Shown one piece after another: positions 40,137-51,600 of a DNA stretch of 64,000 nt. The stretch is from Durusdinium trenchii (lineage: Eukaryota > Sar > Dinophyceae > Suessiales > Symbiodiniaceae): contig CAXAMN010026694.1 in the NCBI GenBank assembly GCA_963970005.1, positions 1,524,455 to 1,588,454 of the forward strand, given 5' to 3'. Numbering within the stretch: the first letter of the stretch is position 1; the number at the start of each line of letters is the position of its first letter. The notes beneath the pieces were generated by a model, which made no database searches, had not been told where the DNA came from, and worked only from the letters and a program-made list of their open reading frames with translations. A program made the translations under genes and the position numbers.

Positions 40137-42060
40137 CTTTCACATCTTTCCCAAAGTGTCGGGGGCCAATGATCGCCAAGATGCTGCTAGGCGAATCGCC
40201 TCAGCTGTATCCAAGGCAACCAGCTGTGGGAGCGCTGCAGCGGCTCCAGAAAAGTGGCCTGAGGATGCGTTGCAGGAACCTACCAAAAGGTCACGCGTCT
40301 GTGCACCTGCAGGCAGGTGCTTCTTCAGCAAGGGAAAGACTCGAGGGCTCTTGGCTCGTGCCAGGAGCCGTGCCGCAGTTTCCACATCACCTCACCAAGA
40401 AGAGGATTCAAGCTGGCTCAATGAACAAATCACGGTCCGTATTGTCCTTTGACCCAGCGCCGGTGCCTCGTGTCTCGTGCAAAGAAGCGAGGACTTCTGC
40501 AGCCTGTTCCTGCAATGAAATCCATCAGCATTGATGAATCATGACACCGCCCTGTCTTGTGAATAAAGGACAAGGTCACTATTGAGGACATCCTCTGGCT
40601 CATCACCCTGTGGCTCCCAGCTAAGACATCCTGCACATCACAGCAAGCTCAGGCGGTCACAATAGCAAGCATAAGTTGTAGAGCGGTGCGTAGCAGAAAC
40701 TTCACTCCAGGTTTCGTGTTCGATGATAAATTGGGAACGGTTCACCAAAGCCAAATATCCTGCCTTCAAGGCTTTTCTCCCCAGGGCGAAGCGCCTGTCG
40801 ATGCACGTGCTTTTGTGGCTGCAAACATGTCGAATTCAAGAGCATTCAATGGGCAGATCGGAAATGTCGGAATGGGCAGCTCCCAGAACAGCAACTTGAG
40901 CGCGCCCGCTGCAAATTGGCCATGAGCGCAGCAGTTGGCTTGGCACGTCTAGGCCATCGTGCCAGAGCAGCCATCAAGGCTGTGGGGCAAGGTGTCAAGG
41001 CACTGTCCTGAGAAAAATGCACGACTCATCACTCACATGACCATGAAACATTTCTTGCAAAAGAGACTCGCATCTGGACCCTACTCTACGCCTCCTCCAG
41101 AGGAGGCCAATACAGACCCTGCAAGCAATACACTCTCTTCTTAAAGCCAAAAAAGAAGAAAAGGGAGGGAAAACCGCCTCTAGTTAGTCTAGTATGTTTT
41201 TCTCTCCTGAAGCTTGAGGGATCCCTTCATCATCTTTCCTGTTGATATGTCACCTGCCCTTTCCAGCCGAGTCGCCAGCTGTGCCAGTTGCCTCACTAGC
41301 TCGCCAGGAACAGGCATCTTCCGCAGAACCTCCGCAAAGTGCACTGCCACACCATCACCCATTTGTCGCAGCTCCACTAAGAGCACCTCCTGGAAACAAA
41401 CAAAGGACCAACATCTACTCCAAGCACATGCAGGTATGGCTGAATACGGAGGGCAGCATACAACAACTATGGCACCTAACTGGTATGGCAACGTCCCTGT
41501 TGCGCTTGACTTTTCCAGATTCTGTCATATTCTGTCTACTTGAGGATGGTCTGTACTGGAGGATGGCAATGATGTGGATGCTATCTGTCTTCTCGCAGCT
41601 TTACAGCGTCGCTCTTCGTCCATGTCAGCGTGACAACATCTGATGGATCTGTCCCTCCTGTCCTGATCCCAGCCAATAAGAAGGGCTGTGTCACTGAGCC
41701 AACAGAGGTGGCCCCCGCCAGTCTGGGCTGATGAGCACGGAATGAATCCTACCTGACATGCAAGGCATACATACAAGGCTTAAAGTTGGCACTAGGGCTC
41801 TCGAGTTATGTGCAATTTGTACAGCAGCTGAACCATTCTGTCAGTGCCTTCTGATGAGTGTCCACATCCACCAGCTTCACGCTCTTGGCTGTGGCCCATG
41901 CCACCAAGGGTCCCCGCCAACGAACGCAGCTTATAGGTCCTTCGCCCAAGTGAAGCGTCGCATGCTTTGCTTCCTTGACAAGTTCGAGAAAGCCAAAAAG
42001 GATGTGGTAGAAGGAAAAGGTGTATGTGTATCTATATATAGTTATATATATATATACATG

Positions 42061-42864
42061 CGTGTGTGTGTGTGTGTAACCCTTGGAATCATAGGGATCC
42101 TTTTGGATTTGCTCAGCTTGCTTTCTCACTTTCTAGTTTTACCACAGCAGGGGGGCAATGAACACTTTGGAAGGCATTGCCCAACGAAGACCCTTCCATC
42201 GTGTTGTGATATTCCTGAGGGACGCCTCGGGAACGTACCTGCATTTTTTCCGAATGGCAAGAGGCTAAGCCGAGAACCTCACGACACAGTGTTGCTTAGG
42301 GATTTGGTTCACTTTCTGCAGATGTGCGCAAGTCGCCGTCACCTTGTTCGACTCGCTCGCCGTCTTCGACCTTGAGCTTTTGGCCTCACTTCTTCTTACA
42401 GACCTCCAGGTTCTTTAGGACTTTCCTGGACCTTTCAGGATTTGGGTCTCTTAGGCCGGCGTGTGGCACCGCATTCAGTTCAGTACACAATATCCTAAGT
42501 GTGTGTGTGTGTGCCCCTTGTAGTCACAGGGATTCTTTTGAATTGTTTTAGCAGGGGGTGCCAGGGATGCACACTGGACTGGCACCAACGAAGACGCCAG
42601 TGTTGCATCTGTGAAATCAATCCGTGACGCCGGATTGACGTACCTGCTTGGAAGGAAACCTACGTAATGGACAAGCTGTTCCAATTCTGTGTTTTGCAGC
42701 AATTGTCTAGTGCTGACCTCACCGTCGTTGAGCTTTGGAGACCGTGACTTCAGAACTTTCAGCTTTGGAGATTGGTGGAGCTTTCCCTTTACTCACCTTG
42801 GTTTCTTAGGTTTTTCACTTAGGCTGGCGTGTTGCACCGCTGTCAGTTCAGTACGCATATCTAT
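42061..42864. repeat. Diverged tandem duplication of a roughly 400-bp unit
   Basis: Unit 1 (42061-42494) and unit 2 (42499-42864) share, in order, a (GT)n start, CCCTTG followed by a TCAnAGGGATnCTTTTG block, a CAG-GGGG acceptor-like site, CCAACGAAGAC, CGTACCTGC and CTTAGGCnGGCGTGT with TCAGTTCAGTAC. Each unit has an 84-85 bp segment between CAG and GTACCTGC that could be an exon. Confidence 0.7.
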
Positions 42865-45800
42865 AAGTTGTAAACATAGAGAACCAATGTAATGTATTAT
42901 ATTGTATTATTATACACATATGTGGGTAGAAAGCACAAGAAAGTGCTTCACTTTTCAAGCCAAGCCGGTGAAATTGAAGTCTTGAACACCTACTTTTGGC
43001 AAATGCTGCGATGTAGAATGCCAGGAGCACCAACTGGTTCACTGAAAGTCCCTTCACTCCAAATGCCTAATCGGGTGCCCAATGAAATACCAGTCATCAC
43101 ACGCAGTTTCCAGAAATTCCAAAGAATACTGACCATAACGCGTGTAGCCAAAGTCACAAGTGCACCACGGCGGCTCAGCACAAGGCGCCCGTCCTTCACG
43201 AAGTAAACAAACGTGCGCTTCAATTGGTTTGGGCTTCTTGGGTTAGTTGAAGCCTCACAATAACAAACTCCACAGAGTTGTAATGCATACTTCATGACCC
43301 GTCTAGGCATAGATATGGCAGCGAACCTCCCTTACCTTGCGACTGTTGGGATGTGTTCCTTGGGTGCAGGGGGTGTGACCCACAGCAAGACCCTGGATGC
43401 ACAGGCTCCTGTCCACCGCAGCAAACCACTCGCCGGCCTGGAGCCTCCAACATGCTGGATCACTTGTGCAGGAGATTACCATGTCCCAGCATCCGTCAAT
43501 GACATGTGCATGTCACGTGCCGCAACTTTCCGGGTCAGCCTCTGCGTAGCCTGGGTAGATGGCAATGCTCAACACCTCTGCACACTGCACCGGTGCAGGG
43601 ACGGATGGCTCTGAAAACTGCCAAAGCTTTGCCAAAACTCAAAGCCATCAAACAGCAGAAAAGATCAGAAGAATCAACATCCAAAAAGAAGGGATCAAAA
43701 TCCCAAAGAACAAGCAAGACTTGACAACATCAACTTCTGAGCTTTGGGACCGGCTTTGGCATGGAGCTTTTCCAAGAACGGACTTGGGCCCCTGGAATCG
43801 TCTCCACTGCATCGACAGCGATGGTGCCATCCTACTGCATCGTTTGGCGGTGTGTGATGAGTCCGTCTGGGGCAAGATCACGATACAAGCAGATCATACT
43901 ACATTGCTACATCTGCAAGCAATTGAATATCGAAATGAACAAAAAACTGAAATTCACAGGCCCATTCATCGATGGATTCATGGCCTTCATAGCGCTTTAT
44001 TGTGTCTTGTTTCCACACAGACTCACAAGTCTCAACCAGAAATGATCGAGCCTGCCAGGCACTTGCCACAAAGGTTCCGGAGACATCAATCGAGACATCA
44101 TACACAATGCTTTCGGGAATCCTCTCTGAATCTGAAAATCTCTTGACAAGAAAACACATTGCAAAACTGCACTTGGCAATATGCTGACGGATGCCATAGG
44201 TACGTAAGACTTAGGTACTTAATTATATGATTTCCACCTTTGGCAAACGAAGCAGAACCTCTTCAATTGGGAATTGGCTCAAAGACACTCCGCAGAATTC
44301 GCTCCTACGGAGCTCCCATCCATCGCTCCAAGCACCAGGTGTTCCACGAAAGACCTTGACGCAGCCCGGTAGAGCTGCCACCAGAAGTTCGCCGTGCAAA
44401 ATGCAGAAGAAATCCTGGAAAGGCGCAGGGTAGAAGCTGCAAGCAGATCGATCATGTTGGAACGGCCAAAGGCTTTCCAGAAGCTAAGGTCATTACTAGC
44501 ACGTCTTGGTCCGCCACTCAAATCACTCCATAATCAAAATTCCAGTCTCTCACGCTTTTGAGGTACATTTATAAGCTATCCGAGGGTGGGCTGTCAGTCA
44601 TGTAAAGGGACCAAGAATGACAGAGATCAAAAAGGAAAACAAAACTGCAAACAATAGGTGAGATCAGAGATCACTATATGGCTGTGGGTCAAACCCGGGA
44701 CACCCTGGTTGACTACCAAGAATGAACAGAACAGACTACCTGGGAGGTCAACCTACTCTGGTTTGGGGCTTTGGATTTTGACCCACTGCCATATCTGCGT
44801 TTTCGATGAGGATTGGTTTCAATCGCAAGTCAAAACGAGGTAAACAACAAAACCTGGAGAACTACAGAAGCGGCTGGAACTCTTTAGAAGCTGAGGAACG
44901 CAATGGCGTAAATGGATGCACAAAGTACTATTCACCCTGTCTGCTTCCTCCTGTGTATTCCCCCTACTGCAGGTGCCTAAGGGGCCGCTCTGCCCGCCTC
45001 GCCTCTGCCTCCTGTGGCAGTGCCCAACGTCTTGTCATCCATGGCAAGATGCGTGGAAGACAAAGCGTATCAAGCGCGTTTGCTGGCATCCCTCTATTAC
45101 GGTGTCTCTTTTATTGTGATAACGTATCATTTCAAGCTCGATGAATATTATGGTACAAGCTCGATTGCAATATGTGTGCGTATTGTTGATGTACCTCACA
45201 CTGATATATTTCAACATGAGATATTCGTTCAGCATGTGGACCTTTCAATCAAACCTCTCCTGCATTATTTCTGTTAGAGCTGTTCATTCCAAGCTTTTCC
45301 AAGCATGAGCTGGGAGGCTTCGGTTGAATTCCTGGATCGACATGCCGCCTGTCTCTTGTTAGTGGCAAGGAAAAGAATCACGAGGTTTCTTGGGACCATC
45401 TTTTAGCCAACCGATTTTGGTTCCCAAACACCATTTTCCGGCGTTTGGAGACTACCCAGGTCCTGTCACCTTTGCTTTGTCACAGAGCCACTTCCAGGAC
45501 AAGAACCCAAATCTTTTCGACCTCCAGCGACTCTCGACTTTTCGGCGACGCGCGTTGACTAAAATGTCCAGCTTGCGGTCAAAAGGCCTTGAAAACACTT
45601 GTCACTTATGGCAAGACCTGCTGGACATGGGCTCAGAATGCCCATGCTTCCAGTGCTGGCAAACCATAAGGTTGCCTTTGAAAGTTGGTGCTCGTGCACC
45701 AAACAGATAGGTTCAACAACACCCCCACGGGCATGAGCAATGTTGCATAGTGACAAAGGCTACTGGCAAACGGCCACAAGAACACTGCCACTAGTGTGGG

Positions 45801-46268
45801 TGCCACTGAAGCCAGCATTTTACTCTAGACTCTGTACAGCAGTTGAAACGGCTACATAGTAGCAGGATACAAACATTCGCTCAAAGCTGCTCAAACATAC
45901 CTAAGGACCTGCAAAGGAAGCCTTTGGATTTAACTATAATCTTTGTTGCTAGCTGCTAGACTGTCTCTGCTAGATTCTAGATTTAACTTGAGAACTTCAA
46001 ACAAAACTATAACGTGCTTTCGTGAGCGTTCATTCTTCATCGCAAAGGGTCAACCTCTCCATCACATCCGCTCAGGCATTCACCAAGGCGGTAAAACGTA
46101 GCCTTGCTGTATTTCTTCAGCCTGCTGAAGTGGGGCCAACTGAAAAACAACAATCAAACAGGTCCGCCGGCCTGCCGGCGTGTTTTGTGGATTGTTTTGG
46201 TTAGTATTGCTTGTGTTGGTTTCAATCTACGGTTTGTCTCTCCGCGCGGATTTATCGACAGCCTGACG

Positions 46269-46280
46269 CCCCCCCCCCCC
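46269..46280 (+). other. C12 homopolymer at the copia insertion site
   Basis: Twelve C directly precede the TG of the 5' LTR. CCCCC also directly follows the 3' LTR (61682-61686), consistent with a 5-bp target-site duplication. Confidence 0.75.
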
Positions 46281-46440
46281 TGAAGTGTAGAGCCTACTTG
46301 TACAGGTTCCACTCCAGTGGCCTATCTAGTGTGTCCATGCTTGACTGCCATAAGGCTCAAGAGACAAGAGGATAAGACTCTGCGCATAAAAGACACTAGC
46401 GGTCTGCACCTCAACCGTGTACGCCCTAGTCACTCTTTCA
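46281..46440 (+). repeat. 5' LTR of the giant copia element
   Basis: 160 bp, TGAAGTG...CTTTCA. It is identical to the 3' LTR except G/A at position 5 and 13 extra bases (TAGCGGTCTGCAC) lying between two CAC triplets. It contains GCCATAAGGCTCAAG (46347-46361), close to the end of the dinoflagellate spliced leader. Confidence 0.9.
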
Positions 46441-46441
46441 G

Positions 46442-46453
46442 TGGTAGCGGAGC
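46442..46453 (+). promoter_or_regulatory. Primer binding site (initiator-Met-tRNA type)
   Basis: TGGTAGCGGAGC starts one base after the LTR. It begins with TGG (complement of CCA) and resembles the TGGTATCAGAGC site of other copia elements. The same 12 bases occur at the matching place in the second element. Confidence 0.8.
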
Positions 46454-46518
46454 AGTGATCCTGGAAGACCCAGGTGAGCTCCTTTCCTAGGCATAGACTT
46501 GCTTGTAGGCAAAAGGCC

Positions 46519-47250
46519 ATGGATTGGATTGACGACTGGGAAGAGCCTGATGCGGATGTGGCTTATGAGCCAGCAGCCTATGTGAATAGGCATGTGAGAA
46601 GAGAACCAGCAGCTATAGCAATGACAACACAGGTCACTACAAAGGTGCCCCCATCTTATGATGGAAAGACTTCGTGGTTTTCCTATGAGGATGCCATAGA
46701 CGATTGGTGTGATATCACCGAGCTGGAGGATGAGAAGAGAGGACCAGCATTGAGAAACAGATTAGAAGGAGAAGCAGCTGTATACAAACGAGTTCTAGAC
46801 AGAGATGCATTGAAGGCGAATGATCCACCAGGAGCTGCAGTAGATTATTTCAAGCGAGTACTACGACCATATTTTGTGAAAGGATCAACCAATGTATTCC
46901 TATATAGGTTTATGCAATTCGTGCGATTCAATCGAGGATCAGCTGACATGATGAAATGGATGACAAGATTTCAGATTTTACTCCAAAGGCTTATGAGCAG
47001 TTGGATGGACATGTTAGAGCCAGTTACACAAGCACATCCTCAGGTACAAGCTCAGACGCAAGCTGATGCAGTGATACATGGAGTAGCTCCAACAGCAGAA
47101 AGAATTCAGGAAATCATGCAGACTATCAATGGCAATTTGAGAACCTTTCATTTTAGGAGAAAATCTCATTGCCTTGCTTATGCTGTCACTTGCAGATTTG
47201 TCTCAGGACCAGAGGAACACTTTGACTTCTTTGATGACTCATCGTGGTAG
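46519..47250 (+). CDS. gag: Copia Gag, first frame segment
   Basis: Begins MDWIDDWEEPDADVAYEP; the ATG lies 66 bp after the primer site. It aligns with the Gag of the second element: PPSYDGKTSWFSYEDAIDDW against PPSFDGQSSWFEFEDLIDDW, and LRPYFVKGSTNVFLYRFMQ against LRPYFVKGANHVFLWRFMQ. After about residue 205 this frame stops matching (HFRRKSHCLAYAVTCRF), and the match continues one base on in the next frame, so the real protein crosses a +1 shift near 47141-47153, by a TTTT run. Gag forms the particle and binds RNA. Confidence 0.8.
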   Translation: MDWIDDWEEPDADVAYEPAAYVNRHVRREPAAIAMTTQVTTKVPPSYDGKTSWFSYEDAIDDWCDITELEDEKRGPALRNRLEGEAAVYKRVLDRDALKANDPPGAAVDYFKRVLRPYFVKGSTNVFLYRFMQFVRFNRGSADMMKWMTRFQILLQRLMSSWMDMLEPVTQAHPQVQAQTQADAVIHGVAPTAERIQEIMQTINGNLRTFHFRRKSHCLAYAVTCRFVSGPEEHFDFFDDSSW

Positions 47251-48670
47251 GGTCCTGCAGCAATATACCACAACAGAGTTGAGGACAGTTTTCATTGAGA
47301 TGTTCTGCGCGACAAAGACTTCAGTAGACAATCCTCTGATGCAGCCGACAGGTGCTGGAGGTAGGAGATCATTTCTCGTGCTTGATGAAGGAGAACTCGA
47401 TGGTACTTATGGCTATTGGGCCGAAGATGAAGAAGATGGAGCAGAAGGATTTCTTGATGCCCTGGACGATGTCTTTTGGGTATATGATGACCAGAATTTC
47501 TCTTGGTTCCAGAGGAGATTCCAAGGAAGAAGAGCCAGAAAAGGCAAAGGAAAAGGAAGAAGAAAAGGAAAAGGCAAAGGAAGATCAGGCCGCAGATTTT
47601 TCAGACCTCGTGGAAAAGGAAAAGGAGGAAAGAGACGAGGTAAAGGCCATTATGCTGATGAGCAATCGCCAACTTATCCAGAAGAGTATTATGAAGAGAA
47701 TCCTTATGAGGACACTTGGGAGTCAAATCAAGTAGCCTATGATGCCATTATTGCCGAAGATATGAATGACTATCTTCAAGGAGAACATGAAGATGCCAAT
47801 GACTTTTGGCAACAACTTGAAGAAGCATGGTTTTCCCACAAAGGAAAAGGAAAAGGCAAGAGAAAAGGCAAGAAAGGAAAAGGAAAAGATAAAGGAGATG
47901 GCAAGCAAGATGCAAACTATGCAAATCAACAACAGCCACGTTCTTTGCCTGCACCTTCAAGATCCTCCCAAGCATCAGGAAGCCACCAAGGTTTCTTGGC
48001 GCATTGTGTGACAACAGCAGCTGGAGTCAGTGACAGTGAGGTGAACTTGCTGTCAGGCATGATGACCTCATGTCAAGATGAAGCTGACTGTAAGGTCAAC
48101 AATGGTGAGATGATCTTCGATGGCATGAGTGCCCCTGTGAGGTACTCTTTGTCAAAGGAGATGCTCACAAGTGCTCCTGATGGCTTTGCGCTTATGAGCG
48201 CTGAGGAAGAGGTGAATGAGATGCAGGCTATTTCATTTTTGACTGAGAATCGCTTCCCGCCAACTATTGCAATCCTGGACATTGGATGCACTAGAGCTAT
48301 GGGATCAAGGCGTGCAGTCGATTATTTTTGTAACTATGTCGACAATCACCCAAACTGTGGACTATGGTACTCTTTTGAGTCTACCAAGAGCAAGTTTTAC
48401 TTTGCCAACTCTCAGAAGGCTTCTTGCTCTCAGAAACTGGTGATTTACATGTACGATCGTGCATGGACGATCCACCATACAGAGTTCGACATAGTGGAAG
48501 AAGGAGAAGTCCCTTTGCTTATGAGCTTGCCACAGATGAGGAACTTAGGATTTGAACTCAGGCTGACACCTCAACATGCTTATCTGACATCGATGCCTCT
48601 TGGTATCAAAGGTTGCAGCCAGTACTCATCTTGTATTGGACTTCCAAGATATCGCATGGTATTTGTTTGA
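47141..48670 (+). CDS. Copia Gag C-terminus and protease, second frame segment
   Basis: Opens after a TGA at 47138 and picks up the Gag homology (GENLIALLMLSLADLSQDQR, matching SDNLMSLIFLVQSDLNEQQR in the second element). It runs through a Lys/Gly/Arg region (ARKGKGKGRRKGKGKGRSGR, and again after 47840) that replaces the usual zinc knuckle, then a retropepsin-like domain ending near 48600. The protease motif reads AILDIGCTRAMGSR; the second element has IIDSGCTRAMGSR. Here the Ser after the catalytic Asp is Ile. The frame loses homology after PLGIKG, where the next segment takes over. Confidence 0.75.
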   Translation, partial: EPFILGENLIALLMLSLADLSQDQRNTLTSLMTHRGRVLQQYTTTELRTVFIEMFCATKTSVDNPLMQPTGAGGRRSFLVLDEGELDGTYGYWAEDEEDGAEGFLDALDDVFWVYDDQNFSWFQRRFQGRRARKGKGKGRRKGKGKGRSGRRFFRPRGKGKGGKRRGKGHYADEQSPTYPEEYYEENPYEDTWESNQVAYDAIIAEDMNDYLQGEHEDANDFWQQLEEAWFSHKGKGKGKRKGKKGKGKDKGDGKQDANYANQQQPRSLPAPSRSSQASGSHQGFLAHCVTTAAGVSDSEVNLLSGMMTSCQDEADCKVNNGEMIFDGMSAPVRYSLSKEMLTSAPDGFALMSAEEEVNEMQAISFLTENRFPPTIAILDIGCTRAMGSRRAVDYFCNYVDNHPNCGLWYSFESTKSKFYFANSQKASCSQKLVIYMYDRAWTIHHTEFDIVEEGEVPLLMSLPQMRNLGFELRLTPQHAYLTSMPLGIKGCSQYSSCIGLPRYRMVFV

Positions 48671-51600
48671 CGTGCGTTTACAGGCTCGGCGTGAGAAGAG
48701 TTTTTACTCTCACTTCACTCACTATGAATATGGCCATATTTCTGTTGATCACAATAGTGATGAAGATGAAGCTGAGCATGCATATCCTGTGGTTGATTAC
48801 TGGGAAGTAGATGTTCACAAAAGAGAACTGATACGTCACCACAAGGATTACAGGAAGATTCTTTTCCCAGCAACTAAGTCCTGTCCTGTAGACACTGACT
48901 TGCTGGAAGACTTGCGACTGACAATCATCAAGAAGAAAGAAGGAGGAGAAGAGATCAAGAAGCAAGATGATTGGCGCAAGGCAAAATGGAAGGACCTACA
49001 AATTGGCTATGAATGGCGTGGTAGAACAATTTTTAAGTTCAAGCCATATGCCAAAATTCCAGATCTAAAGATCAGGAAGGCTGGCATTGAGCACCGTGGC
49101 ATTGGTGATCCCGATGCAGTGGTGCGCTCCTCCTCAGAGAAGGTTCCCATTGCAAAGGACAGGGAACCAGGCTTCTCTTCAGAGAAGGAAGGTGTACCAT
49201 CCAGTGCCGCGGAAAAGCCTGCGCCGCCAAAGTTTCGGTATACATCCAAGGGTTTTGATCCATTTTGGAAAGGACACAAGTCGAAACCATCTGATCCTCC
49301 ACATGATTTAAAGGGTGATGATCCTGAAGGGTATACTCCCTCAGAACCACCTGAGAGGCCAGAAGGTGAACTTGTAGAAATTCCTAAAGCATCAAAAGGA
49401 CCATCAAGTGATAAACATGAACCACTTGAACCAGGTGATGGCGCTCTTGAGCCTAGGCGGATTTCAATCCCATTACCTGGTAGTGAAGTTGTTGCAATGA
49501 CACCGGCATATAGGAAGATGTTGCAGAGACTGGAGGACAAGGTAGAGCTTTATAAGCTTCATGTGAAGCACTACCATATGAGTCCTACTCAGTTTCGTAG
49601 ACGTGTTTCTATGTTGAAGCTTCCTGACTCTGTTTTAGAGAAGTATGAATCAGTTGTCAGGAACTGCCGTGTTTGTAACACTTCGGTGGCACCTCCGCCA
49701 CGAGCCAGAGTCTCCGGTATTAGAGCTTCATGTTTTGGTGATGTTGTTTTTGCTGATCATTGTGAGGTTGAACTTCACAAGAACAAGTATATCATTCTAC
49801 TTGTTCTTGATGGTGCCACAAATCTTCTCTGGGCTACGGCACAGAAAGACCACATAGATCAAACCACCATCCAAGCATTGAGGCAGTGGTCTGATGAGAA
49901 CAACTGTGTTCCGAAGGCCATCGTAGGAGACGAAGCCTTTTTCACAGATGCTTTTGTTGAATACTACAGGTTTCATGGTATACAACAATGTCCTTGTGGG
50001 CCAAGAACTCCTTGGCCGAACCGAGCAGAGACAGCTGTACGTTTGTTCAAACGTATGTGGCACGTTATGAAAGTAGATCTGGATGACCCACGTTTTCGTG
50101 GTGTTACGGTCAGAGAAGTGGTCAAGAAAGTAGCGTGGGCAAGAAATTGTCAGTTGACTATCAGTGGATATTCACCAATAGAGATAGCAACTGGAAGACG
50201 TCCACCAGATCTTTTTGACCTTGAGACCGCAAGCCCTGAGCAATTGTCAGCTAGTGCAGCCGCACAAGATCGTACAAATCTGGAACTACAACGTGTAGCC
50301 TTGAGAGCTCATCAAGAAGCACGACAAGCTCAGGACCTTCGAGCAGATCTTGCAAGAAGGACTATGCCAAGTGACGGTCCCTATTTCCAAGGAGAGAAGG
50401 TTTTTATTTGGACTCAGGATTCATCAAAGTTCAAGCATAAAGGACGTTGGGTTCGTGCCACAGTACTTGGACAAGAAGGAGCTATGGTCCAAGCCAACAC
50501 TGGTAAGGCAGTGGTACGTGTGAATCAGTCAAAGGTTAGACGTGATCACGATGAGTGGCATGATGTTTCCATTCCGGCACTAGACGATGAGAATCCGGAG
50601 AACTTACGTGAAGATCACGAACTGTATGTTGATGCCGAATTCGGAGAACAGTCCTTTTTCTTTTGTAATGATGATCATCCTGATGTTGTTGAGTTACTTC
50701 ATGGAAACAGTGGATTATCTTGGTTCCTTTCAAAGAATGGTGTTAGAGTTGCATCTCCTATGGATTTCAAGGCAGGATACAACTTTTCCACTCTGAAGGG
50801 TCAAGATGCTATTTGGCAGCAACTTGAGAGATTGCAGCCACACTGTGTAGTGATCAACAACCCTTCTCCCAAACAAAACAGAGCTTCTATTTGGTTGCTA
50901 TGTTGCAATGTGATTGAGTGGCAGTTGAGAAGGAAGAAACATGTGTTTGTGACTGTTCCCAAAGGAAACAAGTTTTGTTTGTTCTTGCAGAAGTTCATTT
51001 CTTCTTTGAAGAATCCGGTTTTTAACTTTGATGTGGATATGAATTGTTTTTGTTATTGTCCTAAGGGAATTAATTACGTGACAGTTTTCCATTCCTATGC
51101 ATCCTGCCAAGGATGGAAAGGTATTGGTGACTGTTCTTTTCAAGCTAAAACAGTGCAAGCCACGAGAAGCAACCAGTACTTTAAGGATGCTGACTGGAAG
51201 AAGTTTCCATTTTCATTTTTGGTTGAGATGAATCGTTTCCTTCCTTATGGTGAGACTTCCGATACACGTCAGAGTTTCTTTATTGAAGATCTTCTGGAGA
51301 ATTTTGACTCTGGAAGTTTGTGTGGAACAGCTCTTTTGTTAGAAAGAGAAGCTCATCAGTCAATTTTGTTGAATTCCGTAAGAACGGAAGAGACGACGGA
51401 AATTCCGGTTCCACTTCGACATATACTACCACAAAGGTTCACTACTACTGAACTGATCAGAACTCTAAGGCAGGTCGATGCACTACCTCAGAGATCAGAG
51501 TTTGATGTGACAACATCCTCTGATTCTCGAATTGTGTCATTGATTCCAGGCCTGAAGGAGATTAGACGAAGAACCTTGCCACAGATGTATTTTGAGAGAT

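Larger units (their letters stand above)
40137..46280. other. Long tract without a supported gene
   Basis: No frame has recognisable protein motifs. The tract contains a diverged tandem duplication (42061-42864), TA/TG microsatellites, and AT-rich patches near 42890-42915 and 45100-45250. Short exons may be present but none could be chained. Confidence 0.4.
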
